From Bidens hawaiensis (taxonomy: Eukaryota; Streptophyta; Magnoliopsida; Asterales; Asteraceae): 64,000 bases of DNA. This document shows positions 24,063-35,101 of this stretch, piece by piece (within the stretch, counting starts at the first letter, position 1; each line of letters opens with the position of its first letter). The stretch is taken from NCBI GenBank assembly GCA_021521415.1, contig JAIQDT010000192.1:1736001-1800000 (forward strand). The letters run 5' to 3'. The position numbers and the translations under genes are program-made. The notes beneath the pieces are model-generated. The model made no database searches. It worked only from the letters and a program-made list of their open reading frames with translations, and was not told the origin of the DNA.

Positions 24063-24470
24063 TCATAGAAAGAAAGATAATATAACAATCCCGAATACTA
24101 AAAACATGAAACTAGCAAGAGTAAATCCTAGCAAGACAAAGTCCGAACTACTAACGACCACCATTCCTGAACAAGTCCTGAATGTGTGGCAGGGCTCGTT
24201 TGGCTTCCAAGAGCACGGAAAGCTTCTTGTCGAGCTTTTCGATCTCTCGGTTAAGATAATTGAGCTTGAAGTCCACATATTTGTTATGACTCTCAACGAT
24301 CTGGAATTCTCATACCTGAGTAGTTCGACTTTGTTGGTCAGCTCGATTAGGCGAGCTTCGGTTTGGATGTTACTTTCGACCTGGTCTCTAACAATGCTTT
24401 GGAGCCCAATGATTTCTTCCTTAAGGTTTGAGGAAGAATCATCATTCTTGCTCCTTCTAACTAGTCTCAT
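24063..24470 (-). CDS. Accessory coiled-coil ORF in Athila-like 3' region
   Basis: A 135-codon frame. The first 65 residues are a heptad-rich helix (for example EEIIGLQSIVRDQVESNIQT and LIELTNKVELLRYE), and the C-terminus is strongly hydrophobic (LGFTLASFMFLVFGIVILSF), like a single membrane segment. Upstream on the same strand sit two GCACG dyads (24600-24565) and a TATA-like CTATATAATG (24550-24541), about 70 nt before the ATG. No family recognised. A coiled coil plus a C-terminal membrane segment is reminiscent of, but not evidence for, an envelope-type protein. Confidence 0.4.
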   Translation of the reverse strand: MRLVRRSKNDDSSSNLKEEIIGLQSIVRDQVESNIQTEARLIELTNKVELLRYENSRSLRVITNMWTSSSIILTERSKSSTRSFPCSWKPNEPCHTFRTCSGMVVVSSSDFVLLGFTLASFMFLVFGIVILSFFL

Positions 24471-24540
24471 TCCATCGTTTTGTTTTCCATTTCAGTATAC
24501 TTATGTTTGGTATGAATGGAATAGTGAGTTTTTTGCACGC

Positions 24541-24600
24541 ATTATATAGAGACTGTAACGTCTAGCACGACCCCGTGCTTTAGGAAGCACGGCCCCGTTC
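24541..24600 (-). promoter_or_regulatory. Dyad plus TATA module upstream of the 24470 ORF
   Basis: GCACGGCCCCGTTC (24587-24600) and GCACGACCCCGTGC (24565-24578) are followed on the minus strand by TCTATATAATG. The arrangement matches the one before the ORF at 33105 and the LTR U3 regions. Confidence 0.5.
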
Positions 24601-24657
24601 TGCTAGGGGAATAAATGTTTCTGATTCAGAGAATTGTACGGAGTCAGCGCGTATCAT

Positions 24658-25900
24658 TGATGACCGTCGTTTGAGTCAATCAAAAACCTAGTTAAACTAC
24701 CTAGATAGGATAAGTAAGGTATCGTATCCACCAGGAATATGTGGTCAATGTAATTCGTGTACAGATTTACTATTATGAAGTAACTGGTTTTTAGTGCTGA
24801 TCACACAAGCAATTAAAGTGAATTTAGAGAACTAAGTAACACGCAAGTAAACGAGTTCAAGCAATTAACAAACAAATCACACCCGGGAATTCAAGTAAGC
24901 AACCTACAGTTATCTCATGCAACCTAACAGATTAATTATTAACGATTAACTAAAGACAGATCAATCATACAAAACCTTAGACATCAACAATCACTTTACA
25001 CACGACACTGGTTATCAAACAGACCTTGCCAGTGTGTCTCAGTTAAGGGTAATTGTATGTTTTATTGTATTCAATCTAACCAAACAGTCATATGATCAAT
25101 TATCTAGCAACTGGTAACAGATCGTTCAGACTAACGTAAACCTAAACCGTCCGAACACTCAGAAATACCAAACATCAATAATCATATATCAATCATCAAT
25201 AATAATACAATAATATTCTTAGTCACATGAGAAAAACTGTAAAGATTACAAACTTTACATCCCATGTGCGATTCTAGGAGATTAGCCGAGCCTTGACATC
25301 ATTGGATCTTCAATACGGATTATATGAATCATATGTAGGGTCTTGGCACAAGCTATGGTGGTGAAAATCGCCTCTTGGAGCTGCTGGAAATCGCCTCTAG
25401 CCGCCAAGAATGATCTGGAATGAAAGCTGAGTCAAAATGCAGCCAAAAACCCTTTTAAATATGCTGTTACGAACTCCGGACCGTGGCCCACGGTCTCCAC
25501 CGTGGGTCACGGTGGCTGCCTGGCAACACGGTACGGTGGCTTCTGTTGTTTTTGGGCTGGGTTGACCGTGGACCACGGTGGGACACTTGCCCAAATTCTT
25601 GTTTTCTTCATATCTTTCTTGTTTCAACTTCGTTTTCTTCGTCGTTTTCACCCACGTTCTCGTGTTTTCATCCTCTATCTCATCATACTCTGGGATCTGA
25701 ATTTCAACCAACTTGTTTCTTTTCATTTCCAACTCTTGTGTAGTGGCTCCGATCATGCTCGTACAAGTCTCCAATTTAGCATCTTTAACGATCAATGACC
25801 TGAAATACCAAAGCACGTATGAAATACCAAAAGTTCTAGAATAAAAGATTAAAACTAAATAATAAACAAACTAAAATATGTACAAATTAACCGACCATCA
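24658..25900 (-). repeat. 3' LTR of gag-only Athila-type element
   Basis: The plus strand reads TGATGACCGTC...CCGACCATCA. It contains palindromes ACCGTGGCCCACGGT (25480-25494) and CACCGTGGGTCACGGTG (25499-25515) just upstream (minus strand) of a TATA-like GCATATTTAAAAGGG (25464-25450). Open frames inside (for example 25397-25816 minus) recur in the other LTR; they are LTR sequence, not genes. Confidence 0.92.
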
Positions 25901-28161
25901 CATACCCACACTTATCTTTTGCTTACCCTCAAGCAAACTCTAATGCAAACATCAACCTCCATCATAGGTATGTAGATTATCGCCATTAATACTAGTAAGG
26001 TTTAAGGTCATGCCCAGTTTCTCAGACTGACACTTTTTATAGATTGACATCCCACAATTAAAGTTAAGTGTTATCCTAAAAACAATAGAGCCGCCCAGGC
26101 GAGTGTACTTTGTCTCCGTTTAAGGCACACATGCTCATACCCCTTGTAATATAACATCTCTCCTCTCGGTTTAATATATGGACTAGCAAAAGATGTGCCA
26201 GTATCAATCTGCTCTCAGTATCATTCATGAACAAATATTCATCCATAAAGCTGCTTTGACACAAATGCAAATCAAGAGGTCTTAAAAGGGTTGTAACGGG
26301 GCCAGGTGTAAGGGTATGGAAGGGAAATATTTAAGTAGCTCAAACGATCCGACCCGGCTTATTACAAAATATCTAAATAAACGAAACTGCTATACAAACT
26401 GACTAACTTATTATATAACCTCTAAATAAGCAAACTAACATACATACTGATTTCTTTTATTTTTTTTTACTATAACGAACTACTGAATACATAACTGAAG
26501 ATACACACACATATTTTTGGCTTTTTCCTCAAACTTTTTTTAAGCATAATAACTTGATGCTTAATACTGGAACAAATACAAATACAAAATAAAAAACAAA
26601 TACAATCACAGATAAACCTAGTAAGCCGGATCGTCTCGTAACATAATGTCGGGGTTAAACAAATGAAAAATAAGTCCAAGAAAGGTTTTTTAAGGGACCC
26701 AAACCCCCGCCCCTCACATTAACCATCCTCATATGTATAATGTATGAGGCCCCAACGCCCAAGTACCCACACTCGCGCACATCCAGACGAGGTTTAACCT
26801 AATTGCCTCTATCACTTTTGCATTTTGCCAACTACGATCCCGTAATCCATGAACATCAATGAAAGCACTCAAATGACATGTGTGTACTATATATTATATG
26901 TGTATTATATATATTTGGGTCAACTCACACACTTACCGGATGAATAGGGTTGACGATATAAACATGTGTACCTGTCCCCATGACTCGTTATCCCTGCCGA
27001 AACGACCCCATTTTCAACTTCTTGTTATAAAAACATTTGTGAGTAAGACTAGTGAGAAGCTGAAAAACCAACCATGACCAGAAACCTATGACTTGGCATT
27101 AATGGCAATATTTAACAGTTAACAACTTTAGTTTCTGAACACTCTTCGAGGTACTAACGGGCTAAAAATTTTTAAATTTCCCCCATCCCCACACTTGAGG
27201 TTTACATTGTCCTCAATGTAAGAACACTTAAACATTGTCCTCAAAGTTAAAATAGAGAAAACGATTAATGACATTTGAGGGACGTGGTTGAAATTGACTT
27301 TTTGACCATTAAGCAATTTTAAAATTTGGGGCTCAAATGTGGCGGTCCAACTAACACTTATACAATTACACTTTTGGCATTTAAATTAATAAAAATAAAA
27401 TAAATTATAAAACTGAAATCACCTCACATCAACGGGACTGGAGAAGGACCAGTCGGCTCGTGAACTCTCAAAAACACTCGTGTACTCTCGTCTCATCCAA
27501 TTACCAAACTAACAATCGAATCTGCAAAATCTTGAGGCGTGTAGAAGCAAGCTCCTCACAAGTGTAAGACATAGGTCTTTTAAGAGATTTAAAATGAATA
27601 TTTGTTAATTTTATTAAAACAATTACCGAGCCAAATTAAGTTGTTTCATAATGAATTCTGTTAAATTAGTTAAAAACATTAAAAGACCTAACTCACTTTC
27701 GTAGGAATCACGATTGCATTTAGCGTATGCAACAAGCCCTGTAAACCTCCCGGTAGCCCGGGAGGACGAGTGGGGTCTCGTAAGGGTTTATAGTGAACTA
27801 CACCCACAAAGTTCGGTGACAACATAATATACACGTACCTGGATTAACCACAGCAAAATGAACATGAAAGCACTCTGGGTCGCTTAACTGAAACCTCATT
27901 TTCTCATGGTGCGGTATCCCCACACTTAGCTTTTGCTATGATGGTACACTTGAAATACAATTAGTAATATAAAAACTATAACAAAATGGAAACTAAAAAT
28001 ATACAAAATGTACAATTACCACCCTTTTAAAACTTGTATGTCATTCCGGGTGGCTGCCTGGCCCGCTCCCATGCAACCTCATCATTATAAGCACACTTTT
28101 CTTCAATCATTTGTTGCCAGTCGTCCGATAGGCCAGGATCTGGACTGAACATCTTCAGTCT
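25901..28161. other. Non-coding 3' region of gag-only element
   Basis: No RT, RNase H or integrase motif is visible on either strand. Three purine-tract-like motifs on the minus strand (AAGTGTGGG types at 25904, 27187 and 27918) punctuate the stretch. Short frames here do not resemble known proteins. Just after the protease frame a further short frame (about 28150-28035) reads DPGLSDDWQQMIEEK, which may be a leftover of the polyprotein. Confidence 0.6.
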
Positions 28162-31097
28162 TCACTCTTGATCATTTTGGTTGGGTGGATGTCTCACTTT
28201 CTTCTTCCTTGGTCGGCTACCTTTCTCTTCCACCTTCTCACTCTGTTGTTTCTCAAATCCCTTCTTATCTATCCTGTCAATCACAAAACATTCCTCTTTT
28301 GTGTGATCCTTGTCCAAGGATACACATTTGTCAACAAGATGGTTAATAGCATTTTCAAACAATAATAACCGTTTATCACGGTCTCCACACTTAATTCCCA
28401 AAACCCCCTTAGCACAATCAATTACCGCATGTGCTGTGGCAAGGAATGGCCTACCCAATATGACTTGCGGTTGTGTATTATTCACACGTTTAGCATAGTC
28501 AAGTACAAGAAAATCAACTGGGTAGAAGAATTCCTCCACCTGAACCATCACATTTGTCACCATGCCCCGGGGAAGTATATGAGTTTGGTCCACCAACACC
28601 ACAGTGGTGTTTACCCTTTCTAATGGGCTAAATTCATACTGATCATATAAACTACCGGTCATGATACTAACACATGCTCCAAGATCTAGAAGTGCCCAAT
28701 CAGGTTTAAATTTTCCAATTTGAATTGATAAAAGCGACACTCCTGGTTCTTGGAGTTTACTTGAGGTGGTATTATTCTCCACCTCCTCATCTCTAATGTT
28801 GGTCAATTTACCATTTAAACATTTTTCACAAGTGCAATTTTCACAAAAAGACGTTTCATATGTTTTTGGTTCTGATTCATTTTGGAAAATTGATTCATTT
28901 TGACCGACACAATCATTCTCACCACCAACATCTTCCACCACCCCCTCAACAAACTGTGGTGGTGAATCAACTTCAACAACAGAAATTTCAAAATGAGGTA
29001 AAACACTTACAACATTGATGTGCACATTGTTTCCCTTCTTAGAGCTTGAGCAGTAATGGTTCGGGTTGACTGTAGTATTGCTCGGGAGTTGACCTGCGCT
29101 ATTTTGCAACTTTGCCATATCTGCTGCGAGGTGACCAATCTGCTTTGACATTGCCTTTGCTGATTTATCATGTAACTCAAACTGTTTCTTCGTTTCAGCC
29201 TTATGATCTGCCATAATCTTCATCAATGCATCCAACTTAGAGTGCACAGACTCATCCGCATTTCCCAAGGACCCCCTCTGCTGGTCTTGATTACCCGTTG
29301 AATTACCACCCCGGTTACCGTCTCTGTTATACCCCCGATTCTGATCAAACGAACCTTGCTGCTGTTGATAACCGACTTGACGGTAATTACCCTGCGACCT
29401 GTTCTGGCTCGATCCATAAAAGTTCGGGTTCAACTGTGTAGACGCATTCCCGTAATGAAAGTTCGGGTGATTCCTCAGGCTCGGTTGATAGGTGTTTGAA
29501 TTCAACCATTGACCATTGGAATCCCCGTAAGCATAATTAACTTCCTCGGGTTCATCCTCCTCGTCATCAGAAAACTCGGGGCAATTTTCTGCCTTATGCC
29601 CTAGCTTACCACAATCTTCACAAACCAGGAATTTAACACTAACTTTCCCGACTTATTTCTTTTTACCCTTTCTATACCCAGCCAATTCACGCTCTAACTC
29701 AGCAATTCTTTCAGACTCACTCGTGACCTAGAGGAGTTACCATGTCTTCGTCTTTCAGCTGCTGCTTCTGCCTTGGAATCTTCACACATAAACTTCAAAA
29801 AATCCCAATCATCCTCCTCAGGCTGATTCAGCAACTGACCGTTACATGAGGCCTTAAGATGCTTTCGATCCTCGTATGTCAAACCATCAACAAAACACTT
29901 CTGTGGGCATTTTCTGATCATATCTTTATACCTGGTAAAGGCTTCGTGAAATAATTCACTTGATAACTGTGAAAAGTTGCGAATTTCTGAACGGGCCTTG
30001 CTAGTCTTCGAATGTGAATAAAACTCGTTTAAAAACACCTACTGCATCTCGGCCCAATTTCTGATACTATGCATCGGTAGCAAATTAAACCAGAGTTTTG
30101 CTTTATCTTTTAGAGAAAACTGGAATAATCGCAACCGGACTTCTTCCTGATCAAATGTACCATCGCCAATAGACCCGCAAATAGCTGAAAAATCGGTCAA
30201 GTGCGAATACGGGTTTTTCGAAGCCATCCCGTGGAAATGAGGAACGATGTTAATGTAAGATGGGCGGGACTTGAAAGTTTGTTGTCCCTGCACTCGTTCC
30301 TATGGGACCAATGGGGATGCTCCGTCCGAGATAGCCGGTCTGAACCGACTGTTAACACCATGAACCGGGGCCATATAATCCCTCCCAAGCCCCCCGGGGT
30401 TTCCCAAACCACCCCGGTTAACCTGAATATCCCGAACTCTTTCGGGCTGTTCCGCCCGATTCACCCTATCTCGACCCCTTCCATTTCTGTTAACTACTTC
30501 AGCCAGTCTTTGATTAACTGGCTCTTCTACCTCTTCGTCCCCATTATCATCACCCACGTCTTCCGCCTCAACAGCCTCATTCTCGGGCTCAACTTCCCGA
30601 TTACCTCTAACCCATCAGTCTACCTCGTTCTCAATCTCGAAACCCTCATTCCTATCATTATTTTCCCCCTCTTCTTCATCTTCTGTCGGAATACTCGATT
30701 GAACATCATCGATATTTATCCGAACTCTGCGGTTAGGGTTATTATTTGGAACTGATGGTCCGACTTGGTCAAAGTTGAGGTTTAGGTTTCGGTTTCGGTT
30801 TTGGTTTCGGGTTCTGGAAGCACGAGCTGAGTGATTTTGGTTATTTTGGTTATTGGAGTTTGATGGGTCAGGTATGTTATCTGGGTGAAAAGCGTTATTT
30901 TGTGGGAGTGGGTCTTGGTTTTGGTTTTGGTTATGGTTCTGGTTCTGGTTTTCGTTTTGGTTTTGATTCTCGTTTTGGTTCTGGTTCTGATCTTCAATCT
31001 CTGAATTTTTGTTCTGAACTCGGTTCTGCCGAGCCAATCTCTCGATTTTGGGCTCGTAAATTAACGGAGACTGTCGGCCCGAATGGCAGGTGCGCAT
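28162..31097 (-). pseudogene. gag-pro: Athila-type gag-protease, multiple stops
   Basis: The start at 31097 gives an N-terminus rich in Asn/Gln (QNQNQNENQN repeats, 30980-30890) with acidic patches. The gag core reads PSYINIVPHFHGMASKNPYS, FSLKDKAKLWFNLLP and RNFSQLSSELFHEAFTRYKD; a zinc knuckle CEDCGKLGHKAENC lies at about 29633-29592. The last frame (29505-28162) has a Gln/Asn/Gly-rich linker, a coiled coil and an aspartic protease with ALLDLGACVSIM (DLGA is the normal Athila form) and ILGRPFLATAHAVID. In-frame stops near 30613, 30297 and 30037 and a frameshift near 29735 prevent a full polyprotein. Confidence 0.85.
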
Positions 31098-31240
31098 AAA
31101 CCTGTAATCTGCACAACTAACACAACCCGCGTAAAATAAAGAAAAATAAAATTTAAACTAAAAATTGAAAACAAAAATTAAGACTAAAATTAAAATTAAA
31201 CACAAAAATCAAAATCACGAAAAACACTAAGCGCACTAAC

Positions 31241-31259
31241 TCCCCAGCAACGGCGCCAT
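31241..31259 (-). other. Primer-binding site, tRNA-Asp type
   Basis: The minus strand reads TGGCGCCGTTGCTGGGGA three nucleotides after the 5' LTR end (GGTCATCA). This matches the tRNA-Asp primer site used by Athila/Calypso elements. Confidence 0.8.
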
Positions 31260-31261
31260 TT

Positions 31262-32503
31262 TGATGACCGTCGTTTGAGTCAATCAAAAACCTAATTAAA
31301 CTACCTAGATAGGATAAGTAAGGTATCGTATCCACCAGGAGTATGTGGTCAATGTAATTTGTGTACAGATTTACTATTATGAAGTAACTGGTTTTTAGTG
31401 CTGATCACACAAGCAATTAAAGTGAATTTAGAGAACTAAGTAACACGCAAGTAAACGAGTTCAAGCAATTAACAAACAAATCACACCCGGGAATTCAAGT
31501 AAGCAACCTACAGTTATCTCATGCAACCTAACAGATTAATTATTAACGATTAACTAAAGACTGATCAATCAGACAAAACCTTAGACATCAACAATCACTT
31601 TACACACGGCACTGGTTATCAAACAGTCCTTGCCAGTGTGACTCAGTTAAAGGTAATTGTATGTTAATTGTATTCAATCAAACCAAACAGTCATATGATC
31701 AATTATCTAGCAACTGGTAACAGATCGTTCAGACAAACGTAAATCTAAACCGTCCGAACACTCAGAAATACCAAACATCAATAATCATATATCAATCATC
31801 AATAATAATACAATAATATTCTTAGTCACATGAGAAAAACTGTAAAGATTACAAACTTTACATCCCATGTGCGATTGTAGGAGATTACCCGAGCCTTGAC
31901 ATCATTGGATCTTCAATACGGATTATATGAATCATATCTAGGGTCTTGGCACAAGCTATGGTGGTGAAAATCGCCTCTTGGAGCTGCTGGAAATCACCTC
32001 TAGCCGCCAAGAATGATCTGGAATGAAAGCTGAGTCAAAATGCAGCCAAACACCCTTTTAAATATGCTGTTACGAACTCCGGACCGTGGCCCACGGTCTC
32101 CACCGTGGGTCACGGTGGCTGCCTGGCAACACGGTACGGTGGCTTCTGTTGTTTTTGGGCTGGGTTGACCGTGGGCCATGGTGGGACACTTGCCCAAATT
32201 CTTGTTTTCTTCATATCTTTCTCGTTTCAACTTCGTTTTCTTCGCCGTTTTCACCCACGTTCTCGTGTTTTCATCCTCTATCTCATCATACTCTGGGATC
32301 TGAATTTCAACCAACTTGTTTCTTTTCATTTCCAACTCTTGTGTAGTGGCTCCGATCATGCTCGTACAAGTCTCCAATATAGCATCTTTAACGATCAATG
32401 ACCTGAAATACCAAAGCACGTATGAAGTACCAAAAGTTCTAGAACAAAAGATTAAAACTAAATAATAAACAAACTAAAATATGTACAAATTAACCAACCA
32501 TCA
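31262..32503 (-). repeat. 5' LTR of gag-only Athila-type element
   Basis: Homologous to 24658-25900 end to end, with the same palindromes and TATA-like box. Followed on the plus strand by TSD ATCAT (32504-32508). Confidence 0.92.
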
Positions 32504-32508
32504 ATCAT

Positions 32509-32570
32509 GCTGAAGATTCTAGGGTGACCACGGCCCCGTGCTTCAAAAAGCACGACCCTATGCTTTTTGT
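32509..32570 (-). promoter_or_regulatory. Dyad cluster split from 24541-24600 by the nested insertion
   Basis: CACGGCCCCGTG (32529-32540) and a degenerate AAGCACG...CATGCTT pair lie immediately right of the nested element. Without that element they sit just upstream of the 24600 dyads, and all belong to the leader of the 24470 ORF. Confidence 0.45.
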
Positions 32571-32817
32571 CACTGAAATTTTCTTTGATATTTCAACAAC
32601 ACGCGAGAGCTGGAATTCTTGGAATGGCGTTTATTATGTTAATTGAACAGTTTGATCATCCTAAAATTAATTTTCATTAAATTAAAATTCCTAAAAACAA
32701 TTACGGGATAAGTTCGGTTTTCCTAAAACATAGATTTTACTCGGGTTAAGCCCAAGGGTCCTAGAACATTGTGCCTACTGCAATTGTTTACACATGAAAA
32801 CATAAAAACTAATGTCT

Positions 32818-33105
32818 CTACATCCCACCGAAAGGTTCTCCTCCGTCGAATGGTCTGGGCGGAGGAAAATACGTGAAACGAGGAACTTGAAACTGGAGTT
32901 GTTCGTTGATGTCTCGAAGCTCCAATTTCATGCTCTCCACCGATTCGGTGAGTTGGACGAGACACATCTCCGCAAGGAGATTCATCTCGGTGAGTTCCTT
33001 GACGAGTTCTTGAAGTTTCATTAGAAGCTCGATTTTGGAAACGTGTCTGGTTTCGTTCCTTGGTTGACGTGGAATGGGAATTCCTTTGTTAATCTCAGTA
33101 GGCAT
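32818..33105 (-). CDS. Accessory coiled-coil ORF in Athila-like 3' region
   Basis: A 95-codon frame starting MPTEINKGIPIPRQPRNE. A central amphipathic helix (ELLMKLQELVKELTEMNLLA ... TESVESMKLELRDINEQLQF) ends in a Pro/Gly-rich tail. It is the first frame after integrase on the minus strand. Its upstream region has GCACGGGACCGTGC (33284-33297), GCACGGCCCCGTGC (33195-33208) and the TATA-like GGCTATAAATTG (33181-33170), about 70 nt before the ATG, so it has its own promoter-like leader. No family recognised; it is complete in this copy. Confidence 0.45.
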   Translation of the reverse strand: MPTEINKGIPIPRQPRNETRHVSKIELLMKLQELVKELTEMNLLAEMCLVQLTESVESMKLELRDINEQLQFQVPRFTYFPPPRPFDGGEPFGGM

Positions 33106-33162
33106 TTTGCGTTCTCAGGTGAGAGTGTTTGTGTTTGGTTTGGTACAAGAAGAGCATTGGCA

Positions 33163-33320
33163 AGATGTTCAATTTATAGCCAAGCAGTTGTCAGGCACGG
33201 CCCCGTGCTTTTGGCATGAAAATTATGTTACAAACCAGTCTGATTGAGATTTTTGTAGCGAAGATTCCGGCCCGCACATTGTGGCACGGGACCGTGCTTC
33301 TAGGAGCATGCCCCCGTGTT
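33163..33320 (-). promoter_or_regulatory. Dyad plus TATA module upstream of the 33105 ORF
   Basis: The dyads GCACGGGACCGTGC (33284-33297) and GCACGGCCCCGTGC (33195-33208) and a degenerate copy at 33305-33318 precede GGCTATAAATTG on the minus strand. TATA-to-ATG spacing suits a short plant 5' UTR. Confidence 0.55.
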
Positions 33321-34139
33321 TGAGAAGACACTATTTTTTTAGTAAAACAAAGGAACGTATTTACAAGGCCTAGTTTAACGAAGGTCTTGGCCAGACCCTT
33401 CTTCTTGTATGTACATTGGTTTGGGCGGAGGATTACTACCTCCGAAACATCTTCGAATGGACCATCGATGTATGGTTTTAATCTATGTCCATTAACTTTG
33501 AATCTGTGGCCGTCAGAATTTGAAATCTCGACTGTTCCATAGTCAAAAACTGATTCAACTATGTATGGACCCGTCCAATGAGATTTCAGTTTTCTTGGGG
33601 AAACACGTAAACTTGTGTTATATACAGTACTCGATCACCAACTTGAAACGTTTTGTTTTCCTTTTAAATGGGCGTCGTGTAAACGTTTAGTCTTTACTTT
33701 GTAAGACTAGGAGTTTTCATAGGCCAATGCTCTTAGCTCTTCAAGTTCGTGAATTTGATCTTCCCGGTTTTTACTGGAGGATGTTAGATCTGTAAGGCCT
33801 CGATCCCGGTGCCCTACTTTAGCGTTGGATTTACTAATTAACATAGTTCTAAATATCATAGTGAATTAAAACTTTCGCGGAGTATTAATAACGTTCAACC
33901 ATTTATTAAAAACATTCGTAATTTGTCTTTTAAAACATAAAATAAAACATAGTATCAAAACATTATGACAAATATTCGGATACCAGCCTCCTCAATTCTG
34001 CCATGTGTCCCTCTCAAACCAGTTGTCTCAGTCTGTTAACCTGCGTGCATACCAAAAGTCAGCTACGCTGAGTGATTTCTAGATAATCAGGCAACATACA
34101 TTTCATTCACGTATTTACGTAAATACGTATCCGAAGATA

Positions 34140-34235
34140 CATACCTTCATCTTTCCTTACATGCTTACATACATTCATACATTCATTCTTTCTTTCATAC
34201 TTACATACATACATACATACTTTCATTCATACATA
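34140..34235. repeat. (CATA)n/(CATT)n microsatellite
   Basis: Imperfect CATA/CATT tetranucleotides inside the solo LTR. Confidence 0.8.
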
Positions 34236-34266
34236 TACGGTTTAAAGAGCATTCCGCCATGTAACC

Positions 34267-34432
34267 TTCGCATATATTATTAGGGTATGTTCCATACATT
34301 CGCAGATATTATTAGGGTCCCTTCCCTGCATACGCAGATATTATTACGGTATGTTCCCTACATTCGCAGATATTATTAGGGTCTGTTCCCTACATTCGCA
34401 GATATTATTAGGGTTTGTTCCCTACTTAACCA
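34267..34432. repeat. 32-bp tandem array, about five copies
   Basis: The unit resembles CGCAGATATTATTAGGGT + CTGTTCCCTACATT. Copies are directly adjacent with a few substitutions and lie inside the solo LTR. Confidence 0.88.
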
Positions 34433-35101
34433 TACTTTCGTTCGTGCTATAACCATACATACCTTTCTTTACATAATCGTACTGTCGTACACACTCATTT
34501 CATTACGTACTTTCATACTTACATATTTTATACAAGGCATACTAATATTACCTTCCCCGTCATTGCGTGCAATATCTGAGGATCGTTCACACATCGACGA
34601 GCTATCATTCATACATTCATACATACTTTCACATAGATCATAATAGCATACACTTACAATTTAAGTAAGTTTATTAACATTCACATTGAGTATGCACACA
34701 TCACTGAAAACATAATAAGGAAATGGGGCTAGAAACTCACCTGAATGTGATTACGTTCACCGTTTACGGTTATCCCTTTCTTTAGCCGTGCGCGACTAAC
34801 TGTATAATAATTACACGTATCAATTAACTATCACTACCCAATCGTGTTTCTAGTTTAATTATAACCCTCAACGAATGGGGGTTCGGGGGAAGCGCCCCTG
34901 GCAGGGGAGTCTAGGGGCGGCAGCCCCTAGCATGGTCCAAGGGGCAGAGCCCCTGGTTGGGGCCGAGCTTGGAAAAATTTTATTTCCATTAACTGTCTTA
35001 ACACACTTTTCATTAAAATTCTAATTTATTATTTGATTTGCTAATTCATAAAGTTTGAGGGCTTCTTTGTAATTATTCTTTTTTATCTTAAGTCCAGGGA
35101 C

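Larger units (their letters stand above)
24658..32503 (-). mobile_element. Complete Athila-type LTR element with gag-protease only
   Basis: A 7846-bp element on the minus strand with LTRs 31262-32503 (5') and 24658-25900 (3'), TG...CA ends and a perfect ATCAT TSD (24653-24657, 32504-32508). The LTRs differ at roughly 28 of 1243 positions by eye, about 97-98% identical. The primer site next to the 5' LTR is tRNA-Asp type. Inside are a decayed gag and an Athila-type protease (28162-31097). From 28160 to 25901 there is no RT, RNase H or integrase, so it must move in trans (a TR-GAG-like structure). It is inserted in the 3' half of the outer Athila-like element. Confidence 0.9.

Noticed and set aside
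25397..25816. 139-codon frame repeated at 32000-32419, seemingly a duplicated gene
   Set aside because: Both lie in the two LTRs of one element, so the duplication and the open frames are a by-product of LTR identity.
30890..30985. GGTTTTGGTTTTGG repeats resembling telomere-like or G-quadruplex DNA
   Set aside because: On the minus strand this encodes the Asn/Gln-rich N-terminus of the decayed gag; codon repetition explains it.
34267..34432. Regular repeats resembling a CRISPR array
   Set aside because: Units are directly adjacent without unique spacers, and the host is a plant; it is a tandem array inside an LTR.
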